Below are positions 18,310 through 26,734 of a stretch of DNA of 64,000 bases, in pieces. Below the pieces are notes generated by a model. It did not search any database, was not told the DNA's origin, and saw nothing but the letters and a program-made list of their open reading frames with translations. The position numbers and the translations under genes are program-made. The stretch's first letter is position 1. Each line of letters opens with the position of its first letter. This stretch comes from Roseicitreum antarcticum (lineage in GTDB: Bacteria > Pseudomonadota > Alphaproteobacteria > Rhodobacterales > Rhodobacteraceae): positions 1 to 64,000 of the forward strand of contig NZ_CP061502.1 in NCBI RefSeq assembly GCF_014681765.1, read 5' to 3'.

Positions 18310-19359
18310 TTAACCAAGGTCCATGGAGGCGAATGCCTCGCGTTCATCGGGTGACAGCCGCGCCATTGCGGCTTCGATCTGCTCAGGGGTGCCGGTGTCC
18401 ATCAAGGCTTCCAGTTGCCCATACTTCCCATCTGCCTCGGAGTTGGAGGCGGCAGCGGGGATCTTGTTCAGGGTGGGAACAATCTCCGGGCGCTTTGCCG
18501 CGCGTTTCGGCGCCGGAACCGCTGCGGGCTTCGGGTTGGGCGCGGGTGCCTTGACCAGAGGCGGTGCCTCGAAGCCCAGTGTTTCCGCCTCTGCCAGATA
18601 CAGCTTGTGGGCTGCTGCCAGCTTCTGGGTGTTGGTCATATTGTCGTAGCGCGGCGACGCGGTGACTGCCTTCACATGCCGGTCAAATTCGGCAATGTGT
18701 TCGGGCTTTTTGAGGTCTGGGTTCCCGGTAAGGTAGCTGCGCGCGTCATTGTGGAAGGTTTCGACAACCTGGTCCCAGTCTTGCTGCGCTTTTTGCTGCA
18801 CATGCTGGTTTTGGATTTCTTGGGTTTTGGCATGCGCTGCTTCGGCGGCGGCTTCCCACTCCGAATCCAGTTCATCGTCGGTGAGTTCGCCGTCCTTCCA
18901 TTTTTCCATGGCGGCGGTGCGTGCTGCCTTCTCGGCCGCCTTGATGTCAGCAAGCTGCTGCGCTGTCAGTTCGACCTGTGCGGGCTGTGCCTGCGCGGTC
19001 GCATCCGGGCCTTCATCAGCTTCCTGTTCGGCATCGACATCCGCTTTGGCGGTGTCTTCGGCCTCGGGTTGGTCTTCTTCACCGGCAGCTTCTGCATCCG
19101 GGTCATCGTCGCCTTCGTCGTCGTCCTCGTCGTCATTGAGGGCTGCAAGCTCCTCATCGGACAGGAGGCCCAGCACATGCTTGTTGCTGTCGTCCAGGTC
19201 GTCGCGAATGTCGTAGCCATCGTTTTCAGCGGCGTCCTGATCAATGTCCTGATCGGCTGCATCTGCTTCCGCAGCCTCGGCAGTGTCGTAGTCAACCAGT
19301 ACAGGTACGACATCATCAGCATCGTTGAGTTCATCATGGTCGAGTTGGTCCTTAGCCAT
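18310..19359 (-). CDS. Capsid scaffolding-like protein
   Basis: 349 residues from ATG 19359, with AAGGAGACC upstream. The N-terminal 130 residues are extremely acidic (runs of Asp/Glu such as LNDDEDDDEGDDDPDAE). A helical coiled-coil middle (about 130-200) contains AEKAARTAAMEKWKDGEL. The C-terminus is a proline/lysine-rich tail ending in a helix (PEQIEAAMARLSPDEREAF). Composition, size and position between portal and capsid fit an assembly scaffold. Confidence 0.75.
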   Translation of the reverse strand: MAKDQLDHDELNDADDVVPVLVDYDTAEAAEADAADQDIDQDAAENDGYDIRDDLDDSNKHVLGLLSDEELAALNDDEDDDEGDDDPDAEAAGEEDQPEAEDTAKADVDAEQEADEGPDATAQAQPAQVELTAQQLADIKAAEKAARTAAMEKWKDGELTDDELDSEWEAAAEAAHAKTQEIQNQHVQQKAQQDWDQVVETFHNDARSYLTGNPDLKKPEHIAEFDRHVKAVTASPRYDNMTNTQKLAAAHKLYLAEAETLGFEAPPLVKAPAPNPKPAAVPAPKRAAKRPEIVPTLNKIPAAASNSEADGKYGQLEALMDTGTPEQIEAAMARLSPDEREAFASMDLG

Positions 19360-19373
19360 TGGTAAGGTCTCCT

Positions 19374-19772
19374 TCAGGTTGGGTTAATGGTGGAGGCAAC
19401 AAGCAGCGCGCCGGTCAGCACCTGCGACAGCGCAAGAAGCACAACGAAGAGTTGCCAGCGCTCGACAAACCTGCGGGTTTTCAGCACCTTCTTGGAAAGC
19501 TCATAGGCTTCGTCGGTTTGGATCGAGTTCATGTCTTGGATCGACCAGTCCAGACGCAGGATCGCGTAGGCGCCGATCAGGGCGATCAGCGAGGCAAGCC
19601 AGCCGATGCCGAAGGCAGGAACGGCGACAGCAGCGCCTGCCCATGTGGCGACGACAAAACCAGCCGCATTTGATGCCATGACAGCCAACAGGCCGATCAG
19701 TCCTGCGAAGACCGCGTATCCCTCGATCTTGTTCAGGCGGGCGGGTTTTTCGATGTTCCGATAATCCAGCAC
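19374..19772 (-). CDS. Phage membrane protein between portal and scaffold
   Basis: 132 residues from GTG 19772, chosen because GAAGGAG lies just upstream and it starts right after the portal stop. Three or four membrane segments can be seen (YAVFAGLIGLLAVMASNAAG, VAVPAFGIGWLASLIALIG, WQLFVVLLALSQVLTGALL), with a cytoplasmic charged loop. No family recognised. A holin is possible but nothing proves it. Confidence 0.6.
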   Translation of the reverse strand: MLDYRNIEKPARLNKIEGYAVFAGLIGLLAVMASNAAGFVVATWAGAAVAVPAFGIGWLASLIALIGAYAILRLDWSIQDMNSIQTDEAYELSKKVLKTRRFVERWQLFVVLLALSQVLTGALLVASTINPT

Positions 19773-19773
19773 G

Positions 19774-22017
19774 TCACATTTCTCCTTCGATTGGCTGGGC
19801 CATGCCTTGCTCAGGCATCGGTGGCTCTTGAGGTGGTGGGGGTTGCATCGGTGCCTCGGCGTTCTCGACCAGCACATCTGCGGTATCGACGGCCAGCGGC
19901 GGCGCTGCGATCAGGGCGAGGGCCAGTTCCAGCGCCTTGCGCTTTTGCTCGACGGTCTCGCCGGGCATGCTCTGCAAGACCTTCGCGGCGTTGGCCGATT
20001 CCTTGTCGGCGACGGCCCGGGCCTTGGCGGCTTCGCCTTCCAGCTTTTCGAGGTTTGCAATGGCTGCGCGCTGTTCCAGCTCGGATTGCTTCGCTTTTTG
20101 CTGCTCACGAGCTTCGCGCTCAGGATCAGGGATGCTGGGGTCAACGTCGGGGTCTTCCATGCCAGTGATGGCGCGGATGCGCTTGACGATTTCCTCGCGG
20201 CTGTGCACGTCCATAGCCTCGACCACGAGGTCGAGCAGAACCATGACGACTTGGGGCGCAACGGGGGCGAGGCCCACCATCAACTCCATCAGCTCGGCCA
20301 CCTGCGCTTGCCGCATAGAGGCGTTGAAATCGTCCTCGCTGACCACATAGTCGGCCTTGGTGCGCACGATGTCGTTCTCGGGCATACCGTCGTTGATTTC
20401 GACGTAATCTGGCTGCCCCCGGCTGTTCGTGATCCTGAATTGCTTTGGCTCACCCATGAACTGTTCGACCAGAGACAGCTTTTTCTCGCCATGGTACTGC
20501 TTGCATGCCCGCAGGGAGTCGAAGGGCTTTGCCGTGGACACGCTGCCTTGCTCTTGGCGCGCCATGATCGCCTTGCCTGACACGGCGTTGGTGGTCTTGC
20601 CCATAGCCTCATCCGTGACGCCTGATAGCGTCTGGATCATCTGGATAGACATCTGCATGACATTCAGGTGCGCAGCAGACAGCTCGCGGTCGGCGTCGAT
20701 CTTGAGCTCAAAACCCTTCTTTTTGACGATAACCGCGTTGGGGTTGCCGATTTCCTCGGCGTATTCATCGAGGTCAGGGACGGCGCCTTCGTCCATGATG
20801 GTCTTGTTGCTGGACAGGATAGCCAGCGCCTTGGAGAACCGCTTATTGATGTCCCGCTGGGCGTCGACCATGTTGCGCACGACGCCGTAAGGCTCACGGG
20901 TGCCAGCCTTGCGGTAGCACCACATCGGGGTGAACGGGTATCGGTTGTGCCGATAGGGCGACTTGCTGAACCACAGGACGTGTTTCGTGGTCATCACCAT
21001 GACGTAGATGCGGTAGGTGAGCCTTGTGCGCACCTCGGCCTGTCCGGTTTCGACCTGCTCGACGTGCCCTGGGCTGTCGGGATCGTACATTTCACCGGCG
21101 AAATCGCCGCCGCCCATCACCTGTTCCTGTTCGGGCACCTTGAACCATGCCTCGATCAGCCTGACGCGCTCACGGTGGCTGTCGGGGTGTTCGATTGATG
21201 AATAGCTGTCGCTGATGCTGTCTTGCTCGGCCTTGTCCATGGCATCATCGCCGTAGCGATCGACACTGCCGCCAAATTCGTACGTGCTGGACGCGCTTGC
21301 CTCAATGTGATGCTTGCGCTTGGGGAACATGGCGCATGCGTCGTCAAGGTCTGCCCACTTGGTGCGGAACATGTAGCGCCCATCGCTCATGTCGCGCTCC
21401 GTCGCCGTGCTGTCCCAGACGATGTTGCGCCACGACTCGTAGCGGTCGTAGATTGGTTCGCCGTCGGTATCTTCTTGGACGCCACATTCGATGAACGACA
21501 GGCCTGCCTTGGTCATCTCCTCGAATGCGTCGGATTCGCTGAACCGGCTCTTGTTCACGTCGGCGAGGTACTTCAGCAGCTGCGACTTGCGCTCTGCCGC
21601 CTTTGCCGCCTCCTTGCGGCGCGGCAGGATCTTGTAATCGGTGCGTGCGCGGCGCTGGCTGCCGATAATCCAGTTGAGCGACTGAGCGATGACGTTCATG
21701 ACCAATGGGTCTTGTCCGCGTGCCTCAAGGATTTGGATGTCCTCGGCGGTCCACTGGTCGCTGTCATAGAACGCTTCATCGCGTGCCATGCGTGTGCGCC
21801 ATGCGGCCTGCCTGTCCATCTCGCGCAGGTAGTGGCTGACCATGCGTGTGTGCAGGTTCTTGACCCGTTCACTGTCGAGCGGGCTCTTCTCGACCTTGGC
21901 CATGTCATCGCCGTAGAGGAAACGGTTGTTGACCTCTGGTCCGTGGGCTTTGGCGCTGCGCTTTGGGGTGGATTCTATGGCGCTGGGGCCATTGTGATCA
22001 GATTGCGCCATGATCAT
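19774..22017 (-). CDS. Portal protein (P22-type)
   Basis: 747 residues; start ATG 22017, with ATG 22011 also possible. The N-terminal region (SLNWIIGSQRRARTDYKILP), the central RYPFTPMWCYRKAGTREPYG and VRNMVDAQRDINKRFSKAL, and QTLSGVTDEAMGKTTNAVSG are typical of P22-type portals. The last 150 residues form a charged coiled coil (the barrel) ending in a Pro/Gln-rich tail. Forms the dodecameric DNA channel and binds terminase. Lies directly downstream of the terminase genes. Confidence 0.88.
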   Translation of the reverse strand: MIMAQSDHNGPSAIESTPKRSAKAHGPEVNNRFLYGDDMAKVEKSPLDSERVKNLHTRMVSHYLREMDRQAAWRTRMARDEAFYDSDQWTAEDIQILEARGQDPLVMNVIAQSLNWIIGSQRRARTDYKILPRRKEAAKAAERKSQLLKYLADVNKSRFSESDAFEEMTKAGLSFIECGVQEDTDGEPIYDRYESWRNIVWDSTATERDMSDGRYMFRTKWADLDDACAMFPKRKHHIEASASSTYEFGGSVDRYGDDAMDKAEQDSISDSYSSIEHPDSHRERVRLIEAWFKVPEQEQVMGGGDFAGEMYDPDSPGHVEQVETGQAEVRTRLTYRIYVMVMTTKHVLWFSKSPYRHNRYPFTPMWCYRKAGTREPYGVVRNMVDAQRDINKRFSKALAILSSNKTIMDEGAVPDLDEYAEEIGNPNAVIVKKKGFELKIDADRELSAAHLNVMQMSIQMIQTLSGVTDEAMGKTTNAVSGKAIMARQEQGSVSTAKPFDSLRACKQYHGEKKLSLVEQFMGEPKQFRITNSRGQPDYVEINDGMPENDIVRTKADYVVSEDDFNASMRQAQVAELMELMVGLAPVAPQVVMVLLDLVVEAMDVHSREEIVKRIRAITGMEDPDVDPSIPDPEREAREQQKAKQSELEQRAAIANLEKLEGEAAKARAVADKESANAAKVLQSMPGETVEQKRKALELALALIAAPPLAVDTADVLVENAEAPMQPPPPQEPPMPEQGMAQPIEGEM

Positions 22018-22525
22018 CGCTCACTTCGATCTCTTTGACCTTGCCTGTGGCATTGTCGGTCACTTCCATTTCGGCGGTGACGGTCTTGGGGGCGTCTTCA
22101 TACCGCGGCGGAATTGTCAGCAGGTCGTGCAGGCAGTCGCGGATGATGCCGATGATCTTCATGGGGTTCTTGGGGTTGACCGGGTTGAACCCCAGGTTGG
22201 CGCAGAAATACCCCGCGTTGATGAGGCAGTCGCCAAAGTCGCCCGTCTCTTCCGCCCATGCGTAGGCGCGCGACAGGGGCACGATGCACGGCACCACACG
22301 CTCAGCGCTAAGAACCGCGCCCTTGGGCACCAGAACCAGACAGGCTTCCCATTGCCCCGCCCTGCGCAGCCATGTGCAATAGATCAGCACGTCGCCGCGT
22401 GAGATGACCTTGTGATTTACCGTCAGGTCGAGGGCGTGGCGGTATGCCTCGGTGCCGTCGCTGTCGGTGGTGTCGATATGCTGCGCTTTTTGCTGCACTT
22501 TTCCGGGAATGATAAGCTGGGTCAC
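21998..22525 (-). CDS. Phage protein between terminase and portal, unknown function
   Basis: 175 residues from GTG 22525, overlapping the terminase stop (GTGA), with AGAGGAGG upstream. Contains SRGDVLIYCTWLRRAGQWEA, an extended beta region and a Cys-bearing helix (CLINAGYFCANLGFNP). No known family. Its end overlaps the portal start by about 20 bases, indicating translational coupling. Confidence 0.65.
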   Translation of the reverse strand: MTQLIIPGKVQQKAQHIDTTDSDGTEAYRHALDLTVNHKVISRGDVLIYCTWLRRAGQWEACLVLVPKGAVLSAERVVPCIVPLSRAYAWAEETGDFGDCLINAGYFCANLGFNPVNPKNPMKIIGIIRDCLHDLLTIPPRYEDAPKTVTAEMEVTDNATGKVKEIEVSDDHGAI

Positions 22526-24906
22526 GATGCCATGCCTCCTCTTGCGCGTCGGCGCGGTCTGCGTTGGATGTTGATCAGGCGGGGGTCATAGCCCTGCGCC
22601 CATTGACGTAGGGAATCGGCGGCCTCTGAGTGCCCGGCCAGCTTTTCAGGCTCGTGAGACCATGTGCCGAGGCGCGCGTTCCACTTCTTGCCGTAGAGTT
22701 CGAGGTGGTTGAGGCCGGGCGCACAGCCCTCTTCATCGAAATAGGCCCGGCTGAACGCCTCGCGCGTCATGGATATGCCGTGCTGGATGGTTTCGACGCG
22801 GGGCACGATCTGGAAACGCCAGTCAGGCGCCAGCTCTGTCAGGAAATCGAGGGGCGAACCAACGCGGTCGGCCAGCTGTCGCTGCTGCATCGCGTCGTGA
22901 GGCAGGAAGTGGACACCGAATATCCAACCTGTATCCCGCAGCATCTTGACGTAATGGGCATAGCCCTCGCTCCACCCCTCGAAGTAGCGCAGGAACCGCT
23001 CTTGCGGGCCGATATGCTGCATCGCCCATATGCCGCTGCCATCGCCTGCACCGATGTCCCAGAACGTGTTTACAGCGACACTGGTGACATGCGGGATACG
23101 AGTGATGCGGCCTTGCATGCGCGCGGCGGCCAGCTGCTTGGTGTAGAACTTGCCTTCGGTCGACTGCATCCAGCATTCTGTGGGCGTCGAGGGCATTTCG
23201 CGCCACATCTTTTCCTGATCGCCGCTGAAATCGTTTTCACGCTTGGCGACATACCAGAGGCGCTGGCCCTGGTGGATGGTGCAACGCTGCTCACGCTGGA
23301 TCGTGTCGAAATAGTCGTGGTCTTCCGGGGTGACGGTGATGCCCTCGGCGTCGTCCAAGGTGTAGCCGGGCTCCATCCACCAAGGGAAGAAATGGAACTT
23401 GAACTGCGTGATGTTCGGGATCTTGCCCGCCTGCATGATCCGTTCGGCGCGGTTGGCTATCTCGAAAAACTCGCCTTCCTGCCCCTCGGCGGTGCTTTCG
23501 ATCACGGCTATGCCTGATGTTGGGACGGCTGGCAGTGAGCCTGTGACAATCTCCACGGCCTTTTCAGGGAACTTGGCGGCGATCTTGCCCATCTCGGACA
23601 CATGCAGCCGGTGAATGGTGCCAGATCGCATCGAGGTGGCCACGCGAATGCCACTGTTGTTGTGCGCAAACAGCAATTCCTTGGCCGTCTCGCGCTTAAG
23701 CGGCATCGTGGCCTGGACGTGTTCGGGCAGGTTGTTGTAGGCGAACTTCACCTTGTCCCGAAAGATCACCTCGGCGTCGTCCAGGCTGTGGGCGATGATG
23801 CCGCACCGCTGGTCGGAGTTGAACAGGGCGTGGTCGAGCCATAGGATTGCAATCAGGGTGGTATTGTGGCTGACCAAACCTTCGGCAATGTAGGTTCTGG
23901 TGCTGGTTTGCAGATCGACCACATCGCCAATACCCATTGGCTCAATGGCTACGACAGTTGCCCATGCATCGTTGTTTGCATTCCGCTTGCCCGGTAAGCC
24001 TTTGCCTTCCCAGAAAGCGCGCCCGATCATTCGGCTTGGCCGTGTTTGCCCAACCAGCTGGAAAAGCTCATTCATCCGTGTGAAGCAAAGCTTCGGAACT
24101 GGTGTCTTGCCCAGTTTGGTTTTTCGTTCGGTGTCATTCTCTATCCGGGCGCTGTAGCCGCGCCTCTGGGCATACGCGACCATCCTATCCCAGACAGCAC
24201 CATTGCGCTGTGAGACGTTGATTTCGCAGCCAGACGAGCATGATTTTGCTATGCTTCCCTCACCGTCAATCATGCCGCCGAACCAACCATCTTCATATGT
24301 CGGTTCATCCCATGGTTTTGCGATGGATCGTATCTTTGTTCCGACCTTGATCCTGCCGACGACATTGTTGCCGTCACCGCTGATACTGCGCCATTTCGTC
24401 CCAACACTTGCTTTGGTAGTGAGCCACGGGTGATTGGCGGTGCAAATCACCTCGCGTCCATCATCAAGCGTTATTTTGAAGCGTTCCGCCTGCATCGTGA
24501 CTGTCCGCTGTACTGTTGCTGTGCGCATCGAACGTGCAGCGCCCCTGCCTCCCGGCACATGCTCGTCGCAGGCCACAAGCTGATCACCCTCCTTGAGGCT
24601 GTCGATGCGAACCCATTCGAGATTGGCTGTCAGCACGCGCGTTGATGGGTCGAGACAAAAACCAAGCTGCCGCGCCTTGAGGATCACGTTGCGGTAGTGC
24701 AGATCCTCAATGAACCGGCGCTGGTTGACGTTGGGGATGAAGGGCATGGTGAAGCCTTCGCCGTCATCACCCTCGGCTTTGACCATGATCTTGTAGAGCT
24801 GGCCGCTGTAGATGCGCCATTCCCAAGATTCCAGACATGCGAGGAAGTCGGCCTCGGTGTCGGGCACGAAGTCAGGCGTGATATGGGCCAGTGATATGGC
24901 TGCCAT
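22522..24906 (-). CDS. terL: Large terminase subunit interrupted by an in-frame intein
   Basis: Start ATG 24906 (an upstream TTG at 24915 is less likely). The exteins together give about 530 residues: VILKARQLGF / TTLIAILWLD is the ATPase motif I, SGIAVIESTAEGQEG the Walker B region, and FWDIGAGDGSGIWAMQ part of the nuclease domain. A 265-residue intein sits between F and T of motif I, so the precursor cannot hydrolyse ATP until spliced. Lies in the terS-terL-portal order expected for packaging genes. Confidence 0.9.
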   Translation of the reverse strand: MAAISLAHITPDFVPDTEADFLACLESWEWRIYSGQLYKIMVKAEGDDGEGFTMPFIPNVNQRRFIEDLHYRNVILKARQLGFCLDPSTRVLTANLEWVRIDSLKEGDQLVACDEHVPGGRGAARSMRTATVQRTVTMQAERFKITLDDGREVICTANHPWLTTKASVGTKWRSISGDGNNVVGRIKVGTKIRSIAKPWDEPTYEDGWFGGMIDGEGSIAKSCSSGCEINVSQRNGAVWDRMVAYAQRRGYSARIENDTERKTKLGKTPVPKLCFTRMNELFQLVGQTRPSRMIGRAFWEGKGLPGKRNANNDAWATVVAIEPMGIGDVVDLQTSTRTYIAEGLVSHNTTLIAILWLDHALFNSDQRCGIIAHSLDDAEVIFRDKVKFAYNNLPEHVQATMPLKRETAKELLFAHNNSGIRVATSMRSGTIHRLHVSEMGKIAAKFPEKAVEIVTGSLPAVPTSGIAVIESTAEGQEGEFFEIANRAERIMQAGKIPNITQFKFHFFPWWMEPGYTLDDAEGITVTPEDHDYFDTIQREQRCTIHQGQRLWYVAKRENDFSGDQEKMWREMPSTPTECWMQSTEGKFYTKQLAAARMQGRITRIPHVTSVAVNTFWDIGAGDGSGIWAMQHIGPQERFLRYFEGWSEGYAHYVKMLRDTGWIFGVHFLPHDAMQQRQLADRVGSPLDFLTELAPDWRFQIVPRVETIQHGISMTREAFSRAYFDEEGCAPGLNHLELYGKKWNARLGTWSHEPEKLAGHSEAADSLRQWAQGYDPRLINIQRRPRRRARGGMAS
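23863..24657 (-). mobile_element. Intein with LAGLIDADG-type endonuclease region inside terL
   Basis: Residues from Cys (first of CLDPSTRVLT) to Asn (last of AEGLVSHN), followed by Thr, give the standard class 1 splice residues: N-terminal Cys, block B TANHPW, C-terminal His-Asn, and +1 Thr. WFGGMIDGEGSIAKS resembles one LAGLIDADG motif. A second copy is not clear, so the homing endonuclease may be degenerate or a single-motif type. Insertion in the ATPase P-loop of a terminase is a known intein habitat. Confidence 0.88.
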
Positions 24907-24911
24907 CGCGT

Positions 24912-25484
24912 TCAAGGCTGCTTATTCCCGCTTGGACGCGCGGTTGAGATTGGTGCGGCCGAACCACGGCGGCTGATTTCCTTGACCGCCTCGGCCAGCC
25001 TGTCGACGGCGGCGTTGGCGGCCTTGTCACCCATGCCCAGATGCTTGCCCAAGGTCTCAAGGGCCTTGAGGCGGTCCATGGTCTTGATCTTGACGCGGCG
25101 GATGTCGCGCGCGTCTTCGCCCCGGCCTTCGGTGAAATCCTCGATCGAGCTTTCGGCCAACAGGTCTAGGTCTTCCGGCGTGCATGCTGACAGGTCGATG
25201 ATGGGATCACCGTCCGGGCTGATGCGCAGGAACTTCGACATGCCGGTGAATGCGATGCGCTTGTATTCCAGCAGGACATCATCAAGGGTGACTTCGGCGC
25301 GCTTCTGGGCGTCTTTGCGGCGTTCCTGGATGCGGGCCTGCACTTCATCTTTCTTCAACAGGCGTTGGCCTTGCGAATATGCGGTCTTTGGGCTGTATCC
25401 AGCACGAATTGCGGCCTGAGTTGCGTTCAGGTCGATCAGATATTCATCAACGAATTTGGTTTGCTTGTCTGAAAGTCCTGCCAT
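24912..25484 (-). CDS. terS: Small terminase subunit
   Basis: 190 residues from ATG 25484. MAGLSDKQTKFVDEYLIDLNATQAAIRAGYSPKTAYSQG is the helix-turn-helix N-terminal pattern of the terminase_2 family of small subunits. The central DNA-binding/oligomerisation region and basic C-terminus are also normal. Recognises the packaging site and hands DNA to TerL. The ATG lies only 4 bp from a copy of the 13-bp late motif, so the leader is either very short or contains the motif in the mRNA. Confidence 0.85.
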   Translation of the reverse strand: MAGLSDKQTKFVDEYLIDLNATQAAIRAGYSPKTAYSQGQRLLKKDEVQARIQERRKDAQKRAEVTLDDVLLEYKRIAFTGMSKFLRISPDGDPIIDLSACTPEDLDLLAESSIEDFTEGRGEDARDIRRVKIKTMDRLKALETLGKHLGMGDKAANAAVDRLAEAVKEISRRGSAAPISTARPSGNKQP

Positions 25485-25487
25485 GAC

Positions 25488-25608
25488 ACCACATCTTGCG
25501 TTGTATGGCGGATAATGTGCAGCATTTTGGGTGTCACTACAACATGTAGATCATTTGGGCGCTTTGGCTCTGTACGCGATAAATGGACTATTTCGACTAC
25601 ATCTTGTG
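25488..25608 (-). promoter_or_regulatory. Two copies of the 13-bp late-gene motif upstream of terS
   Basis: Minus-strand 25500-25488 reads CGCAAGATGTGGT and 25608-25596 reads CACAAGATGTAGT. A degenerate third copy (CATGTTGTAGT) lies at about 25,532-25,545 between them. No genes lie between 25,485 and 25,664. This is the likely control region for packaging genes. Confidence 0.5.
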
Positions 25609-25664
25609 TTTAGCTTGCGATTTAATTTTGGATTTTGTTTCGAAATTGACAGGATGCGGACATG

Positions 25665-25689
25665 AAAAAGCCCGGCACGATGGCCGGGC
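25665..25689 (-). terminator. Rho-independent terminator
   Basis: Minus strand: GCCCGGC-CATCGT-GCCGGGC followed by TTTTT. It follows the small-protein operon that ends at 25,716 and isolates it from the terS promoter region. Confidence 0.85.
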
Positions 25690-25715
25690 GTTGGTCTTGG
25701 TTGTGATGATGGCGA

Positions 25716-25877
25716 TCAGGGCCTTGCGAAGATCACCAGCCACATGAACAGGCCGATGAGCGTCATGGCTCCGGTGAACAAGCCACGTGCGGCATAGCCC
25801 CAGCCCCAGCGCTCCGTCAGATACATGCTCGCGGCCATGGGGCCGAAGCCCAACACGATAGCGCTGATAACGATCAT
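25716..25877 (-). CDS. Small two-TM phage membrane protein
   Basis: 53 residues from ATG 25877, overlapping the preceding stop as ATGA. Two hydrophobic segments (MIVISAIVLGFGPMAASMYL and GLFTGAMTLIGLFMWLVIF) flank a Trp-Gly-rich loop with Arg. Size and topology would suit a holin or pinholin, but no family is evident. Too short for usual gene finders. Followed by a good terminator. Confidence 0.65.
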   Translation of the reverse strand: MIVISAIVLGFGPMAASMYLTERWGWGYAARGLFTGAMTLIGLFMWLVIFARP

Positions 25878-26032
25878 TTCGACACCTTCGGTAAAGCCGC
25901 ATTAACCAACGACTCCGCCTCCTCTATTTCCTGCAAAACCTGTTTTGCTTTTTCGTGGGGAAGCCAGCCCGCGACGTATCGCAAGCCAGCCGCTTCCAGA
26001 ATGCGCGCCTTGCGTGGGCGCGTCAGGGTCAT
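25874..26032 (-). CDS. Small phage protein
   Basis: 52 residues from ATG 26032, ATGA-coupled on both sides. Begins MTLTRPRKARILEAAGLRYV and continues as a helix rich in Lys, Glu and Ala. Unknown function. Coupling and codon use support it. Confidence 0.6.
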   Translation of the reverse strand: MTLTRPRKARILEAAGLRYVAGWLPHEKAKQVLQEIEEAESLVNAALPKVSK

Positions 26033-26229
26033 GCTACCACCTTCAGCGTAGCGTCATGCCAATCCTTGATGCTGATGTCGTCTTGGTAGGTGTTCGCCAC
26101 CGCAGCATGACAGTTTGCCATGTGACTGTCATGCTGGTCTTCGTCCAGATCGCGCCCGTTCCCGGTGCTGATTTCCCAAATTGCCAGGGCGATTGCTTCG
26201 GCGTTCATCTCGTATTCTTGTTCGGTCAT
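26029..26229 (-). CDS. Small acidic phage protein
   Basis: 66 residues from ATG 26229, with AGGAG upstream. Contains a repeated His/Asp-rich segment (DLDEDQHDSHMANCHAAVANT). Unknown family. First gene of the little operon upstream of the terS control region. Its promoter region contains palindromic operators (next entry). Confidence 0.6.
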   Translation of the reverse strand: MTEQEYEMNAEAIALAIWEISTGNGRDLDEDQHDSHMANCHAAVANTYQDDISIKDWHDATLKVVA

Positions 26230-26282
26230 TTTATCTACTCCTGCGGGCCGCGACCATCGCCGCCCTATAGGATAACAATAGC

Positions 26283-26343
26283 ATTACACGTAACGGCGTG
26301 CAAGTGAAATCGTTACGCGTAACCCCTTAAACGCAAATTTGCG
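26283..26343. promoter_or_regulatory. Cluster of palindromic operator-like sites
   Basis: A 12-bp near-palindrome ATTACACGTAAC (26283-26294) and a perfect palindrome GTTACGCGTAAC (26312-26323) have centres 29 bp apart, and a third perfect palindrome CGCAAATTTGCG lies at 26332-26343. They lie in the 224-bp gap between the early operon end and the start at 26,229. Probably binding sites for a phage regulator controlling the early-to-late switch. The rest of the gap shows nothing I can support. Confidence 0.5.
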
Positions 26344-26453
26344 CCTGCGAAAGTTTTTCCCAACGCCGGTCCTGAGTCCACAGCCCCCAGAGATAGATAC
26401 ACCCCCGGCCTATTCCCACACCGGAAAGCCCTTGGTCATGATCCTCATGCGGC

Positions 26454-26723
26454 TCATTCTTCTTCACCCCTGTCCCAGCCAAGGTAAATCAAGGGCTTTT
26501 GGCGCGTTGCCATGTCGATCAGCATGTGTCCGAGGGCCAGCATTTCGCCGCGTGGGATCGTGAGGGTGCGCGGCGGTTCCAGATCCGGGTCCACGTCTCC
26601 CCCCTTGTAGGCGTCGATCAGGCAGTTGCCGGTGTTGGCGTCGATCTGGATCAGCATGACATCGCCATTGCCTGTGCTGCACCGGACCCAGATCGCGTGG
26701 TTGCTTTCGGCTTCGATTGTCAT
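26454..26723 (-). CDS. Small phage protein of the early operon
   Basis: 89 residues from ATG 26723 with AAGGAGC at good spacing. MTIEAESNHAIWVRCSTGNGDVMLIQIDANTGNCLIDAY is beta-rich and the rest is helical. Unknown. Last gene of the leftward early operon. Confidence 0.6.
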   Translation of the reverse strand: MTIEAESNHAIWVRCSTGNGDVMLIQIDANTGNCLIDAYKGGDVDPDLEPPRTLTIPRGEMLALGHMLIDMATRQKPLIYLGWDRGEEE

Positions 26724-26734
26724 TGATTGCTCCT

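Noticed and set aside
18415-19365. 316-residue plus-strand hydrophobic ORF
   Set aside because: It is antisense to the acidic scaffold gene; the complement of Asp/Glu codons yields Val/Ile/Phe-rich sequence that imitates a membrane protein.
26410-26457. 15-codon ORF coupled by ATGA after the last early gene
   Set aside because: Too short to support; no separate evidence of translation.
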